DNA of 64,000 nucleotides from an uncultured Pelagibacteraceae bacterium (lineage in GTDB: Bacteria; Pseudomonadota; Alphaproteobacteria; Pelagibacterales; Pelagibacteraceae). Of the stretch, positions 28,204-36,521 are shown in pieces; position 1 is the first letter of the stretch, and the number at the start of each line of letters is the position of its first letter. Location: NCBI GenBank assembly GCA_902615715.1, contig CACMQA010000001.1, positions 216,088 to 280,087 on the forward strand, in the 5' to 3' direction. A program made the translations under genes and the position numbers. The notes below the pieces were generated by a model that did no database searches, was not told the DNA's origin, and saw nothing but the letters and a program-made list of their open reading frames with translations.

Positions 28204-29220
28204 ATGTATCCAAACGAGAAAAAAATAAATAGATTATTTCAATATTGGTTAATTACATCTTTAATTTTAGTCTTTTTTATAATTATAGTTGGTGGCTTAA
28301 CAAGATTAACTAATTCAGGCCTTTCAATTACCGAGTGGGAATTGTTTAATGGAATTCTTCCGCCATTAAATGATATAACTTGGTCTTATTATTTTGATCA
28401 ATATAAATTAATTCCCCAATATAAAATATTAAATTTTGACATGAGTATTGATGAATTTAAAATCATATTTTATTGGGAATATTTTCATAGAATTTTAGCA
28501 AGGTTGATAGGTTTATTTTTTTTATTACCACTAATTTATTTTTATTTTTCTAAAAAAATTGAAACCAAATACTTAAATTACTGCTATCTTATTTTTATTT
28601 TGATACTTATCCAAGGAGTCATAGGATGGTACATGGTTAAAAGCGGTTTAGTAAACAATGTAACAGTAAGCCACTATAGATTGTCTATACATTTATCAAT
28701 AGCTATAATAATTATCTCTTCAATATTTTGGTTAATTAAAAATATAAGTTCTGGTAAAAATAAAATTTTTTTTAAATTTTCTAAAAATAATTCTCCTTAC
28801 TTAATTCTTATTTTAATGATTTTTGTTCAAATTATAATGGGTGCTTTTGTTTCTGGATTAGATGCAGGTCGTATATATCAAACATGGCCATTGATGGGTA
28901 ATTCTTTTTTTCCTAACGATTTAGTTTACAAAGATCTTGTAAATTTCGAAAGTCATTCACTTGTGCAGTTTTACCACCGAAGTTTAGCTTATGTTATTTG
29001 TCTATATATACTTTTTCTTGCTGTAAATATTTATAAGAAAAAAATAATATCCTTATATAATCCTTTAAAAATATTACTTTTATTTTTATTTTTGCAAATA
29101 ATATTGGGCATTTCTACTTTAGTTAGTGGTTTAAATATTTTTTTAGCTTCTATACATCAAATAACAAGTGTCTTATTGGTTTTTAGTGCAATAAACTTAT
29201 ACTTTTTAAGAGCAAAATAA
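28204..29220 (+). CDS. ctaA: Heme A synthase (CtaA/COX15)
   Basis: 338 residues with eight predicted membrane helices. It oxidises heme O to heme A for cytochrome c oxidase. Landmarks are VGGLTRLTNSGLSITEWELFNGILPPL near the N-terminus, the EYFHR histidine motif, VSHYRLSIHLSIA and ASIHQITSVLL near the C-terminus, giving the heme-ligand histidines on alternate helices. No cysteine pair is needed in this alphaproteobacterial type. It is followed by a promoter for rplM. Confidence 0.94.
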   Translation: MYPNEKKINRLFQYWLITSLILVFFIIIVGGLTRLTNSGLSITEWELFNGILPPLNDITWSYYFDQYKLIPQYKILNFDMSIDEFKIIFYWEYFHRILARLIGLFFLLPLIYFYFSKKIETKYLNYCYLIFILILIQGVIGWYMVKSGLVNNVTVSHYRLSIHLSIAIIIISSIFWLIKNISSGKNKIFFKFSKNNSPYLILILMIFVQIIMGAFVSGLDAGRIYQTWPLMGNSFFPNDLVYKDLVNFESHSLVQFYHRSLAYVICLYILFLAVNIYKKKIISLYNPLKILLLFLFLQIILGISTLVSGLNIFLASIHQITSVLLVFSAINLYFLRAK

Positions 29221-29221
29221 A

Positions 29222-29250
29222 TTGACTTTAATAGACATTCTTTGTATTTA
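29222..29250 (+). promoter_or_regulatory. sigma70-type promoter of rplM-rpsI
   Basis: TTGACT at 29222-29227 and TATTTA at 29245-29250 are 17 nt apart, with a C-rich CGCCC discriminator downstream. The start would lie near 29257, only about six bases before the rplM ATG at 29263, so the message is close to leaderless. Confidence 0.55.
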
Positions 29251-29262
29251 TCGCCCATTATA

Positions 29263-29721
29263 ATGACACCGTTTATTAAAAAAAAAGAAATTAAAAAAGA
29301 TTGGTATATAATAAATGCGCAGAATGCTGCTGTTGGAAGATTAGCCGCATTTATATCCAAGGTTTTGAGAGGAAAGAATAAATCTACATATAATCCGCAT
29401 ATTGATAATGGAGATTTTGTAGTAGTAACAAATATTGACAAAATCAAGTTTACAGGAAAAAAATTTACGAATAAAAAATATTATAAACACACAGGTCATC
29501 CAGGAGGAATAAAAGAGACAACTCCTTTTACGTTAAAAGAAAAAAATAATTCCGAAAAAATTCTAAAACTTGCAGTCAAAAGAATGTTGCCAGGAGGACC
29601 ACTTGCTAAAAAACAATTAACAAAATTAAAAATCTATAATGGCGATAAACACCCTCATGAATTGCAAAAACCAAAGCTTATTGAGTTTGAAAAATTAAAT
29701 AAAAAAAATCATATCAAATAA
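29263..29721 (+). CDS. rplM: 50S ribosomal protein L13
   Basis: 152 residues from the ATG at 29263. An in-frame TTG 21 nt earlier lies inside the promoter and is rejected. L13 is an early-assembly protein of the large subunit. The motifs DWYIINAQNAAVGRLAAFISKVLRGK and the C-terminal MLPGGPLAKKQLTKLKIYNGDKHPH are standard. It overlaps rpsI by one base; the rplM-rpsI pair is universally conserved. Confidence 0.96.
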   Translation: MTPFIKKKEIKKDWYIINAQNAAVGRLAAFISKVLRGKNKSTYNPHIDNGDFVVVTNIDKIKFTGKKFTNKKYYKHTGHPGGIKETTPFTLKEKNNSEKILKLAVKRMLPGGPLAKKQLTKLKIYNGDKHPHELQKPKLIEFEKLNKKNHIK

Positions 29722-30161
29722 TGAGTCAATCTAATCAGTCATTAGTAAAAAAAAACAAGATTAAGCTAGATTTTAGAGATAGCAAATATGCAACGGGTAG
29801 AAGAAAAAGATCTATCGCTAAGGTTTGGGTAAAAAAAGGTTCGGGCAACATTCATGTAAATGGCCTTAAGATGAACGATTATTTTAAAAGGCCAGTGCAC
29901 CAAATTATTGTCACTAGACCTTTAGAAATATCTGAAGTAGCTACAAGTTATGACGTTAAATGTTCTGTAAAAGGTGGAGGGTTATCAGGCCAAGCTGGCG
30001 CTATTATTTTGGGGATATCAAAAGCTTTAATAGCACATGATGAAAATTTAAAGAAAAATTTAAAAAAAGATAAACTTACCACAAGAGACTCAAGAGTAGT
30101 TGAACGTAAAAAATACGGTCACAGAAAAGCTCGAAGAAGCTTTCAGTTTTCTAAAAGATAA
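29721..30161 (+). CDS. rpsI: 30S ribosomal protein S9
   Basis: 146 residues. The core YATGRRKRSIAKVWVKKGSGNIHVNG and the invariant C-terminal KKYGHRKARRSFQFSKR, which reaches the decoding centre, are intact. A lysine-rich N-terminal extension of about 20 residues precedes the core. The stop is followed by a 44-nt gap to argC. Confidence 0.96.
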   Translation: MSQSNQSLVKKNKIKLDFRDSKYATGRRKRSIAKVWVKKGSGNIHVNGLKMNDYFKRPVHQIIVTRPLEISEVATSYDVKCSVKGGGLSGQAGAIILGISKALIAHDENLKKNLKKDKLTTRDSRVVERKKYGHRKARRSFQFSKR

Positions 30162-30205
30162 TCATTTAAATTTAACTATTACTAAAGACGATGATATAAG
30201 AAATT

Positions 30206-31240
30206 ATGTTGAAGCATAATAAAATAAATATAGCCGTGATTGGTGCTACTGGATATACAGGTTTGGACCTAGTTTATATGTTGTCTAAACATCCAAAAGT
30301 GAAAATTAAATATCTGTGTGCTACAAAAAATCTTGGTAAAAAAATTAGTATTTTTGACAGCAGAATTAAAAAAAAACTTCCCTCAATAAGTTCTGTTAAA
30401 AAAATTGATTGGAATGAAATAGATCTAGTTTTTCTTTCACTACCTAACGGTGAAGCGCATAAAATAATTAAGAAATATTACTATAAAAATAGTAGATTAA
30501 AATTTATAGATTTATCAGCAGATTTTAGAATATCAAATCCGATAATTTATAAAAAAAATTACAAATTAAAACATAAAGCAATTAAATTCATTAAAAAATC
30601 TTTGTATTCAATTCCAGAATTTACAAAAAAAAATATTAAAAATTTTAGGATAATTTCAAATCCTGGATGTTATCCTACATCAATTCAGATTCCATTAATT
30701 CCGTTAATAAATAAAAATTTGATTAAAACGGATAATATCACAATTGACTCAAAATCAGGTTATTCTGGAGCTGGAAAAAATTTAGAAAAAAAATTTTCCC
30801 ATAAAAATTTATATGCATCTACTCATGCATATAGCACTAAAAATCACAGACATATTTGTGAAATAGATGAACAATTTATGAAATTTACAAAAAAAAAAAT
30901 AAATTTTACATTTAATCCTTATTTATTGCCTACATTTAGAGGCATTTTAACTTCAATTTATGTTCATGCGAAAAAAGATAAGTCAGCTAAGCTATTGAGA
31001 AACTATCTAATCAAATTTTACAAAAAGTCAAAATTTATAAAAATTTTAAAATTAAATTCTCCAATCGGATCTGGAAACGTTTTAAACACAAATAATTGTG
31101 AAATTTCTATTTGTGAAACAAGAATAAAAAATAAATTAATAATATTTTCAGCTATTGATAATTTAGTAAAAGGGGCATCAGGGCAGGCAATCCAAAATAT
31201 GAATTATTTATATAAATTTTCTGAAAAATTAGGATTATGA
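30206..31240 (+). CDS. argC: N-acetyl-gamma-glutamyl-phosphate reductase
   Basis: 344 residues. It reduces N-acetylglutamyl phosphate to the semialdehyde in arginine synthesis. GATGYTGLDLV is the NADP-binding loop, the catalytic Cys155 lies in SNPGCYPTSI, and LIKGASGQAIQ-like VKGASGQAIQNMN is the C-terminal signature. It is longer than the short-form type because of lysine-rich insertions. The stop overlaps the lipoprotein gene by 4 nt. Confidence 0.94.
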   Translation: MLKHNKINIAVIGATGYTGLDLVYMLSKHPKVKIKYLCATKNLGKKISIFDSRIKKKLPSISSVKKIDWNEIDLVFLSLPNGEAHKIIKKYYYKNSRLKFIDLSADFRISNPIIYKKNYKLKHKAIKFIKKSLYSIPEFTKKNIKNFRIISNPGCYPTSIQIPLIPLINKNLIKTDNITIDSKSGYSGAGKNLEKKFSHKNLYASTHAYSTKNHRHICEIDEQFMKFTKKKINFTFNPYLLPTFRGILTSIYVHAKKDKSAKLLRNYLIKFYKKSKFIKILKLNSPIGSGNVLNTNNCEISICETRIKNKLIIFSAIDNLVKGASGQAIQNMNYLYKFSEKLGL

Positions 31241-31794
31241 TAAAGATTATTTTTCCACTTTTGCTCATTTTATTATTAACAAACTGTGGCAAACCTAAAT
31301 CTGTTTTAGTCTGTGGTGATCACGTATGCATAAACAAATCAGAAGCAGAGCAATATTTTGAAGAAAACCTTTCCATAGAAGTCAAAATAATTAAAAAAAA
31401 GAAAAAAAAGGAATTTGATTTAGTTGAATTAAATTTAAAAAAAGACAATTTAGGAAATAGAAAAATTAGTGTTTCATCAAAACAGTCAACAAAGAAAAAT
31501 TTAAAAATTCTATCTGCTGAAGAAATAAACAAAATAAAAAAAAATATTAAAACTAAGAAGAATAATAGAGAAGTAGCAAAACAAATTATTAATCAAGATA
31601 AAGAAAAAAAAGCAATATATAAAAATTCAGATCAAAAGAATAACAAAATTACAAAAATTAATGTGAATAATAAAAGAAAGGATATCGTTGATGTTTGTAC
31701 AATTTTAGAAAAATGTAGTATTGATGAAATATCAAGATATTTACTTAAACAAGGAAAAAAGAAAAAATTTCCTGATATAACAAAAAGACAATAA
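31237..31794 (+). CDS. Lysine-rich predicted lipoprotein of unknown function
   Basis: 185 residues, not recognised. The N-terminus MIKIIFPLLLILLLTNCGKP is a lipoprotein signal with Cys17. Directly after comes VLVCGDHVCINKSEAEQYFEENLSIEV (two cysteines five residues apart), a long lysine/asparagine-rich, probably disordered stretch (about 50-145), and a short C-terminal module DVCTILEKCSIDEISRYLL with two more cysteines. The paired cysteines at both ends could form periplasmic disulfides. It sits between argC and hom with almost no spacing, so it is probably co-expressed, but nothing links it functionally to amino-acid synthesis. Confidence 0.65.
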   Translation: MIKIIFPLLLILLLTNCGKPKSVLVCGDHVCINKSEAEQYFEENLSIEVKIIKKKKKKEFDLVELNLKKDNLGNRKISVSSKQSTKKNLKILSAEEINKIKKNIKTKKNNREVAKQIINQDKEKKAIYKNSDQKNNKITKINVNNKRKDIVDVCTILEKCSIDEISRYLLKQGKKKKFPDITKRQ

Positions 31795-31796
31795 AA

Positions 31797-33083
31797 ATGA
31801 GAAAGTTAAATATTGCAATAATAGGTCTTGGAAATATTGGAAGTTATTTATTTAAATTTTTGAACGATAATAGAAAAATTCTTACAGAAAAAAATAATTG
31901 CATGCCAATAATTAAATATGTCTCTGCTAAAAACAAAAAAAGAAAAAGAGGTATTAAAATTAAAAAAGACCAATGGTTAAATAATTATCTTGATGCTACA
32001 AAATTAGGCGATGTGGATCTTATTGTTGAATTAATTGGTGGCGCAGAAGGTCCGGCAAAGAAATTAGTCTTCAATGCTCTTAAAAATAGGAAACACGTTG
32101 TTACAGCCAATAAAGCATTAATTGCAAAATATGGAGATCAATTAGCTAAAATAGCTGAAAGAAATAAAGTAAATTTAGAATTTGAAGCATCAGTATGTGG
32201 AGGAGTGCCAATTATAAGATCTTTAAAAGAGGGATTAATTGCAAACAAAATTTCAAAGATTTATGGAATATTTAATGGTACCTCAAATTACATACTTTCA
32301 ACAATGGATAAAAAAAATAAAAGTTTTGAGGAAGTATTGTCTGATGCAAAAAAATTTGGTTATGCAGAAACTGACCCATCTGCTGATTTGAATGGTAACG
32401 ATGTAGCGTCTAAATTAAAAATTCTTTCATCATTATGTTTTAGCTCATTTCTAAATAATAATATTTTTGTAGAGGGAATTAACAATATTGATAAAACAGA
32501 CATAGATAATTCAAACAAACTTGGCTATAAAATAAAATTATTAGGTTTTGCAGAATTGATTAATAATAAAATTTATCAAAGAGTTCATCCTACTTTAATT
32601 AAAAAAGAATCTTACGTTGCAGGTGTAGATGGAGTCTTGAATGCGGTTATAGTTAATGGCAAACCAGTAGGTAAAAGTATTATACAAGGTGAAGGAGCTG
32701 GTGCAGCCGCTACCACATCTGCGTTAGTCTCAGATATTTCTTCAATTTCAAGAGGAAATATTAAATTTCCTTTTTCTTTATCTTCAAAAGAGAGAAAAAA
32801 ACTTATATTTAAAAATATCACAGGTAGATTTTTTTCAGCTTACTTAAGGTTTGAAGTAACTGATAAACCAGGAGTTTTATCAAATATAACAAAAATTTTT
32901 TCAAAAAATAAAGTATCAATAAAAAGACTCTTACAAAATCCTAATAAGAATAAAAAGATTTCCTCAATTATAATTGTTACACACAATTCTATTGATAAAT
33001 ATTTAAATAAAACTCTTAAAGAGGTATCTAGGAAACAATTTATTAAAAGTAAACCAAAATTAATACGTATAGATGAGTCCTAA
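31797..33083 (+). CDS. hom: Homoserine dehydrogenase
   Basis: 428 residues. It reduces aspartate semialdehyde to homoserine on the way to threonine and methionine. GLGNIGSYLF binds the nucleotide, VTANKALIAKYG and FEASVCGGVPIIRSLKEGL line the active site, and FGYAETDPSADLNGNDVASKL carries the catalytic Lys and Asp. A C-terminal ACT domain (RFEVTDKPGVLSNITKIFSK) suggests allosteric feedback, usually by threonine. It overlaps glpX by one base. Confidence 0.95.
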   Translation: MRKLNIAIIGLGNIGSYLFKFLNDNRKILTEKNNCMPIIKYVSAKNKKRKRGIKIKKDQWLNNYLDATKLGDVDLIVELIGGAEGPAKKLVFNALKNRKHVVTANKALIAKYGDQLAKIAERNKVNLEFEASVCGGVPIIRSLKEGLIANKISKIYGIFNGTSNYILSTMDKKNKSFEEVLSDAKKFGYAETDPSADLNGNDVASKLKILSSLCFSSFLNNNIFVEGINNIDKTDIDNSNKLGYKIKLLGFAELINNKIYQRVHPTLIKKESYVAGVDGVLNAVIVNGKPVGKSIIQGEGAGAAATTSALVSDISSISRGNIKFPFSLSSKERKKLIFKNITGRFFSAYLRFEVTDKPGVLSNITKIFSKNKVSIKRLLQNPNKNKKISSIIIVTHNSIDKYLNKTLKEVSRKQFIKSKPKLIRIDES

Positions 33084-34024
33084 TGGCAATAGACAAAAAA
33101 TTTTTAAATCTATTCACTAAAGTAACTGAGAAAGCTGCAATAGGTGCGTCTAAATTTATTGGAAAAAAGGATAAAATTGCAGCTGATAAAGGCGCTGTGG
33201 ATCCAATGAGAAGAGAATTAAACAAGATAAATATGGAGGGAACCGTTGTTATTGGAGAGGGTGAGATGGATGAGGCCCCAATGCTCTATATTGGAGAAAA
33301 ACTTGGTACACTAAATGGTCCAAAGTTTGATATCGCTGTAGATCCACTTGAAGGAACAAAATTTACTGCAAATGGTGAACCAAATGCATTTTCTGTTTTA
33401 GCAATTTCAGAGCAAGGTGGTTTGTTATCAGCTCCAGATACTTATATGAAAAAAATTGTTATTGGATCAAACCTACCTAAAAATCTAATGGATATAGATA
33501 ATGGTGTAGAAAAAAATATAAAATTATTGGCAGAAGCAAAGAATAAAAAAGTTTCAGAAATTAATGCTTGTGTTCTTAAAAGACCAAGACATGAAGAAAT
33601 AATTAAAACACTTAATAATTTAAATGTGAAAATTAATTATATTACAGATGGAGATATAGCTGGAGCTTTAAGTGTTATAGGTGATGATCCAAAAAATGAT
33701 ATTTATTACAGTACAGGTGGTGCACCAGAGGGCGTTGTAGTAGCTGCAGCACTTTCTTGTTATGGAGGTCAAATTCAAGGAAAATTAGTTTTAAATGAAC
33801 AAGAAAAAATAAGAGCAAAAAAACTCGGTATTATAGATTTTGAAAAAAAATATAATATTGATGATATGGTAAAAGGGGATGTAATTTTTTGCGCAACTGG
33901 TGTTACTTCCGGTGATTTGGCAGATGGAGTTAAAGATTTAGGCAATGAATTTGAAGTTAATACATTCATATTACATAAAAGTCAAAAAATTATAAAATCT
34001 GTAACAAACATCTATAATAAATGA
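33083..34024 (+). CDS. glpX: Fructose-1,6-bisphosphatase, class II
   Basis: 313 residues of the GlpX family. It removes the 1-phosphate of fructose 1,6-bisphosphate in gluconeogenesis. VVIGEGEMDEAPMLYIGE and the metal site IAVDPLEGTKFTANGEPNAFSVLA are characteristic, as is YSTGGAPEGVVVAAAL. It lies between hom and recJ with overlapping ends, as in several alphaproteobacteria. The N-terminal ATG overlaps the hom stop. Confidence 0.94.
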   Translation: MAIDKKFLNLFTKVTEKAAIGASKFIGKKDKIAADKGAVDPMRRELNKINMEGTVVIGEGEMDEAPMLYIGEKLGTLNGPKFDIAVDPLEGTKFTANGEPNAFSVLAISEQGGLLSAPDTYMKKIVIGSNLPKNLMDIDNGVEKNIKLLAEAKNKKVSEINACVLKRPRHEEIIKTLNNLNVKINYITDGDIAGALSVIGDDPKNDIYYSTGGAPEGVVVAAALSCYGGQIQGKLVLNEQEKIRAKKLGIIDFEKKYNIDDMVKGDVIFCATGVTSGDLADGVKDLGNEFEVNTFILHKSQKIIKSVTNIYNK

Positions 34025-35805
34025 ACTCACTTTCTGTTAGTGGTAAAAATTGGGTGCTTAAGAAATATAGTGAGGAAAAAACTACCTTTTTAAAAGAAAA
34101 TTTTTCATTAGACGAAATAACTTCAAAACTTCTTTCTATAAGAAAGATTAATAATGATGAAGTAAGTTCATTTTTAAACCCATCAATTAAAAATTTCTTA
34201 CCGAACCCTTATAATCTAATTGATATGGAAAAATCAACAATAAGAACATCTAATGCTATTTATTCAAAAGAAAAATTAGGAATATTTGGTGATTATGATG
34301 TAGATGGAGCTACCTCTACAGCTCTATTAGGAAATTACTTTTCAGAATTAAATTTAAAGTATGAAACCTATATTCCAGATCGTAAAAAAGACGGATATGG
34401 TCCAAGTATTAAAAGTTTTAAAGAATTAATAGATAAAAAAGTTAAAATAATTTTTACTGTAGACTGTGGCACCTTGTCTTTTGATGCAATTAATTATGCT
34501 AAAGAAAATAATGTTGATGTAATTGTTTTAGATCATCATCAATCCGAAATTAATTTACCAAAAGCATTTTCGATTGTTAATCCAAATCGATTAGACGATA
34601 AATCAAAATTGCAGTATTTGTGTGCCGCTGGTGTCTCTTTTATGTTTTTAGTATCATTAAATAGAGAACTAAGAAATAAAAATTGGTTTAATAAAAACAA
34701 TATTAGTGAGCCAAATTTAATTGATTATCTTGATTTAGTTTCACTTGGAACAGTTTGCGACGTTGTTCCTTTAATTGGATTAAATAGGGCAATAGTTAAA
34801 CAAGGTTTAAAGGTTTTTAAATCAAAAAAAAATTTAGGCTTAAAAACTTTATTAGACATTTGTAAAATCGATTCTAGTCCTTCAATTTATCATCTAGGAT
34901 ATTTAATTGGACCAAGAATAAATGCTGGCGGTAGAGTAGGAAAATGCTCACATGGGGTAAATTTATTATTAAACAAAGATCCTAAGAACTCTTTCCAACT
35001 AGCATGTGAATTAGATCAATATAATAAAGAAAGACAAATTCTTGAAAAAGATCTTTTAAAAACAATTTTAAATGAGTCAAAAAATTTTTTAAATGAACCA
35101 GTATTGATTTTAAGTGGAAAAAATTGGCATGAGGGAGTAATTGGTATTGTTGCTGCTAGATTGAAAGATAAATTCAATAAACCGGTAATATTAATTTCTT
35201 TAGATGGTAATTTAGGAAAAGCTTCAGCACGATCAATAGTTGGTTTTGATATTGGTTCAGTTATCATTGCAGCTACCCAAGAAAAAATTTTATTGAAGGG
35301 AGGTGGTCATAAAATGGCTGGAGGTTTTTCAATCAAATATGAAAATATAGATATGTTTAAAGATTTTGTTTTTAAAAAATTTAGAGGAATAAATGAAAAT
35401 TTAAAAAGTGAGAAACCATTATTTTTAGATAGTATTATCGCACCGTCAGCTGTAAATTTAGAATTTTATAATAAAGTTGCGCTGCTGTCTCCATTCGGTT
35501 CAGGTAATCCAGAGCCAAAATTTATAATTGAAGATGTAAAAACAATTAATGGTAAAATTGTTGGTGAGAAACACATAAAATCAGTTTTGATTGGTCAAGA
35601 TGGTTCAACAATAAAATCTATAGCTTTTAATGCGACAGATAATGTCCTTGGAGGGTATCTCTTAAAAAAGAATAATAAATCATTTAATATTGCCGGAAAA
35701 TTATCCCTAAATGAGTGGAAAGGGCAATCAAATGTGGAGTTTATTATCGATGATATTTCTGTTAATAAGACTTTCAAAAATACGGTCCCATCGTCTATCG
35801 GTTAG
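34021..35805 (+). CDS. recJ: Single-stranded-DNA exonuclease RecJ
   Basis: 594 residues. RecJ degrades single-stranded DNA 5' to 3' in recombination and repair. The DHH phosphoesterase motifs are all visible: GIFGDYDVDGATSTALL, FTVDCGTLSF, VIVLDHHQSE and SLGTVCDVVPL, followed by the DHHA1 motif LLKGGGHKMAGGFSIK and a C-terminal OB-like domain with FGSGNPEPKF. The last seven codons and the stop lie inside the tRNA-Glu gene (22-nt overlap), so the final residues VPSSIG are encoded by the tRNA's acceptor and D-arm sequence. Confidence 0.94.
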   Translation: MNSLSVSGKNWVLKKYSEEKTTFLKENFSLDEITSKLLSIRKINNDEVSSFLNPSIKNFLPNPYNLIDMEKSTIRTSNAIYSKEKLGIFGDYDVDGATSTALLGNYFSELNLKYETYIPDRKKDGYGPSIKSFKELIDKKVKIIFTVDCGTLSFDAINYAKENNVDVIVLDHHQSEINLPKAFSIVNPNRLDDKSKLQYLCAAGVSFMFLVSLNRELRNKNWFNKNNISEPNLIDYLDLVSLGTVCDVVPLIGLNRAIVKQGLKVFKSKKNLGLKTLLDICKIDSSPSIYHLGYLIGPRINAGGRVGKCSHGVNLLLNKDPKNSFQLACELDQYNKERQILEKDLLKTILNESKNFLNEPVLILSGKNWHEGVIGIVAARLKDKFNKPVILISLDGNLGKASARSIVGFDIGSVIIAATQEKILLKGGGHKMAGGFSIKYENIDMFKDFVFKKFRGINENLKSEKPLFLDSIIAPSAVNLEFYNKVALLSPFGSGNPEPKFIIEDVKTINGKIVGEKHIKSVLIGQDGSTIKSIAFNATDNVLGGYLLKKNNKSFNIAGKLSLNEWKGQSNVEFIIDDISVNKTFKNTVPSSIG

Positions 35806-35858
35806 GACAGTTGGTTTTCATCCAACAAAGAGGGGTTCGATTCCCCTTGGGACCGCCA
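35784..35858 (+). tRNA. tRNA-Glu (anticodon UUC)
   Basis: Acceptor GGTCCCA pairs with TGGGACC, followed by G and encoded CCA (35856-35858). The anticodon stem GTTGG/CCAAC encloses TTTTCAT with anticodon TTC. The D arm and the T arm (AGGGGTTCGATTCCCCT) are normal. It overlaps the recJ 3' end by 22 nt. Its 3' terminal bases are duplicated 658 nt downstream, marking it as a likely integration site. Confidence 0.96.
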
Positions 35859-35863
35859 AAAAA
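35835..35863 (+). repeat. Left direct repeat (att-like), tRNA-Glu 3' end
   Basis: A 29-bp segment starting GTTCGATTCCCC in the T arm and running through the acceptor strand, CCA and six A residues. It is identical to 36493-36521. Integrases commonly use tRNA 3' ends as attachment sites, and insertion leaves one complete tRNA and one copied 3' fragment, as here. Confidence 0.8.
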
Positions 35864-35915
35864 TCAAATAAACAAGTATTAACAACAAATTAAATTTCAA
35901 ATCAAAACGTTAAGT

Positions 35916-35944
35916 GTGATCGATTTGTGATCTGATATTTGTTA
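35916..35944 (+). repeat. Islet repeat, left copy (paired GTGATC)
   Basis: GTGATCGATTTGTGATC followed twelve bases later by the end of TTGTTA. It matches 36392-36420 at 22 of 29 positions by eye, including both GTGATC hexamers and the terminal TTGTTA at the same spacing. The copy lies just upstream of the islet gene. It might be a regulatory or recombination-accessory site. Confidence 0.5.
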
Positions 35945-35954
35945 AGTTTTCTTC

Positions 35955-36395
35955 ATGGCAAAATATCTTAAATTAATTGTAATTTTAATTTTATTTTTAA
36001 TAATTTTACTTACAGCTTATTTTATTCATTGGAGATATTTTGAATTGGTTCATTTAAAATGTTTAGATACAGAGATTATTTCAGATGATAAAAAGAAATC
36101 AGAATTTTTAAAAAAGGTAAGTAAAAAAACTACGTTGTTTATAACTTTTGATAATGCTTTTTATAGAGTCTATCAAGATGAGCAATATAAAAAAACATTA
36201 GAGGAAAGATTAATTAGAGATGAAAACGACGACTTCAGACTTTATAAAACTCTTACGGCTAAATATAAAAATCCAGCAAGTGCTTATGAAATTAAAATTG
36301 ATAATTTTAGTTACCAAATGGACCATATATGGAAAAAACCTTATCATCCTATTGATCTAACAGTAAAATATAATTGTAAAAAAATTCAAAAGTGA
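35955..36395 (+). CDS. Islet-encoded membrane-anchored protein, unknown function
   Basis: 146 residues, not recognised. A single strong N-terminal membrane helix (about residues 5-25) is followed by a soluble, charged domain of about 120 residues with two cysteines, at the start (HLKCLDTE) and end (KYNCKK), that could pair in the periplasm. There is no lipobox or catalytic motif. The gene is the only one in the tRNA-Glu islet, and its stop codon overlaps the right GTGATC repeat. It could be a passenger of the element or an exclusion/defence-type cargo, but nothing in the sequence shows this. Confidence 0.6.
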   Translation: MAKYLKLIVILILFLIILLTAYFIHWRYFELVHLKCLDTEIISDDKKKSEFLKKVSKKTTLFITFDNAFYRVYQDEQYKKTLEERLIRDENDDFRLYKTLTAKYKNPASAYEIKIDNFSYQMDHIWKKPYHPIDLTVKYNCKKIQK

Positions 36396-36420
36396 TCAAT
36401 ATGTGATCACACTCTTGTTA
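36392..36420 (+). repeat. Islet repeat, right copy (paired GTGATC)
   Basis: GTGATCAATATGTGATC followed by TTGTTA at the same distance as in the left copy at 35916-35944. It overlaps the stop codon of the islet gene and includes the palindrome TGTGATCACA. Confidence 0.5.
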
Positions 36421-36444
36421 TTATAGTTGAAACAAGTTATTAAT

Positions 36445-36467
36445 GTTGGAAATACTGAGGTTCCAAC
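36445..36467 (+). other. Hairpin in the islet, possible degraded tRNA anticodon arm
   Basis: GTTGGAA at 36445-36451 pairs with TTCCAAC at 36461-36467 across a 9-nt loop. The outer GTTGG/CCAAC is identical to the tRNA-Glu anticodon stem, and a tRNA-Glu T-arm copy follows 25 nt later. It may be a decayed anticodon arm or an unrelated hairpin. There is no U-run to make it a terminator. Confidence 0.35.
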
Positions 36468-36492
36468 TTAAGGATTTGATCATAGAAGCAAA

Positions 36493-36521
36493 GTTCGATT
36501 CCCCTTGGGACCGCCAAAAAA
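36493..36521 (+). repeat. Right direct repeat (att-like), tRNA-Glu 3' fragment
   Basis: Exact copy of 35835-35863: part of the T arm, the 3' acceptor strand with CCA, and six A residues. No complete tRNA can fold here because the acceptor 5' strand and D arm are absent. The next gene starts two bases downstream at 36523, so before insertion that gene must have followed tRNA-Glu directly. Confidence 0.8.

Larger units (their letters stand above)
35835..36521. mobile_element. 0.66-kb islet inserted at tRNA-Glu, no recombinase
   Basis: DNA bounded by two identical 29-bp copies of the tRNA-Glu 3' end, 658 nt apart. Its content is one complete open frame (146 codons), two diverged 29-bp repeats with GTGATC pairs, and a hairpin. 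No integrase, excisionase or phage gene is present. The arrangement is what remains after tRNA-targeted site-specific integration of a very small element, or after a larger one lost most of its content. The att-like ends are seen directly; mobility is inferred. Confidence 0.65.

Noticed and set aside
29242..29262. Earlier TTG start for L13
   Set aside because: It lies inside the predicted -10 element and adds residues absent from L13; ATG 29263 is preferred.
35711..35893. 60-codon frame spanning the recJ end and tRNA-Glu
   Set aside because: It runs through a functional tRNA and out-of-frame recJ sequence and has no recognisable start context.
36401..36412. TGTGATCACA as a CRP/FNR operator
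   Set aside because: The palindrome is part of the GTGATC repeat near the islet gene stop, not upstream of a promoter. No second half-site spacing of CRP type is present.
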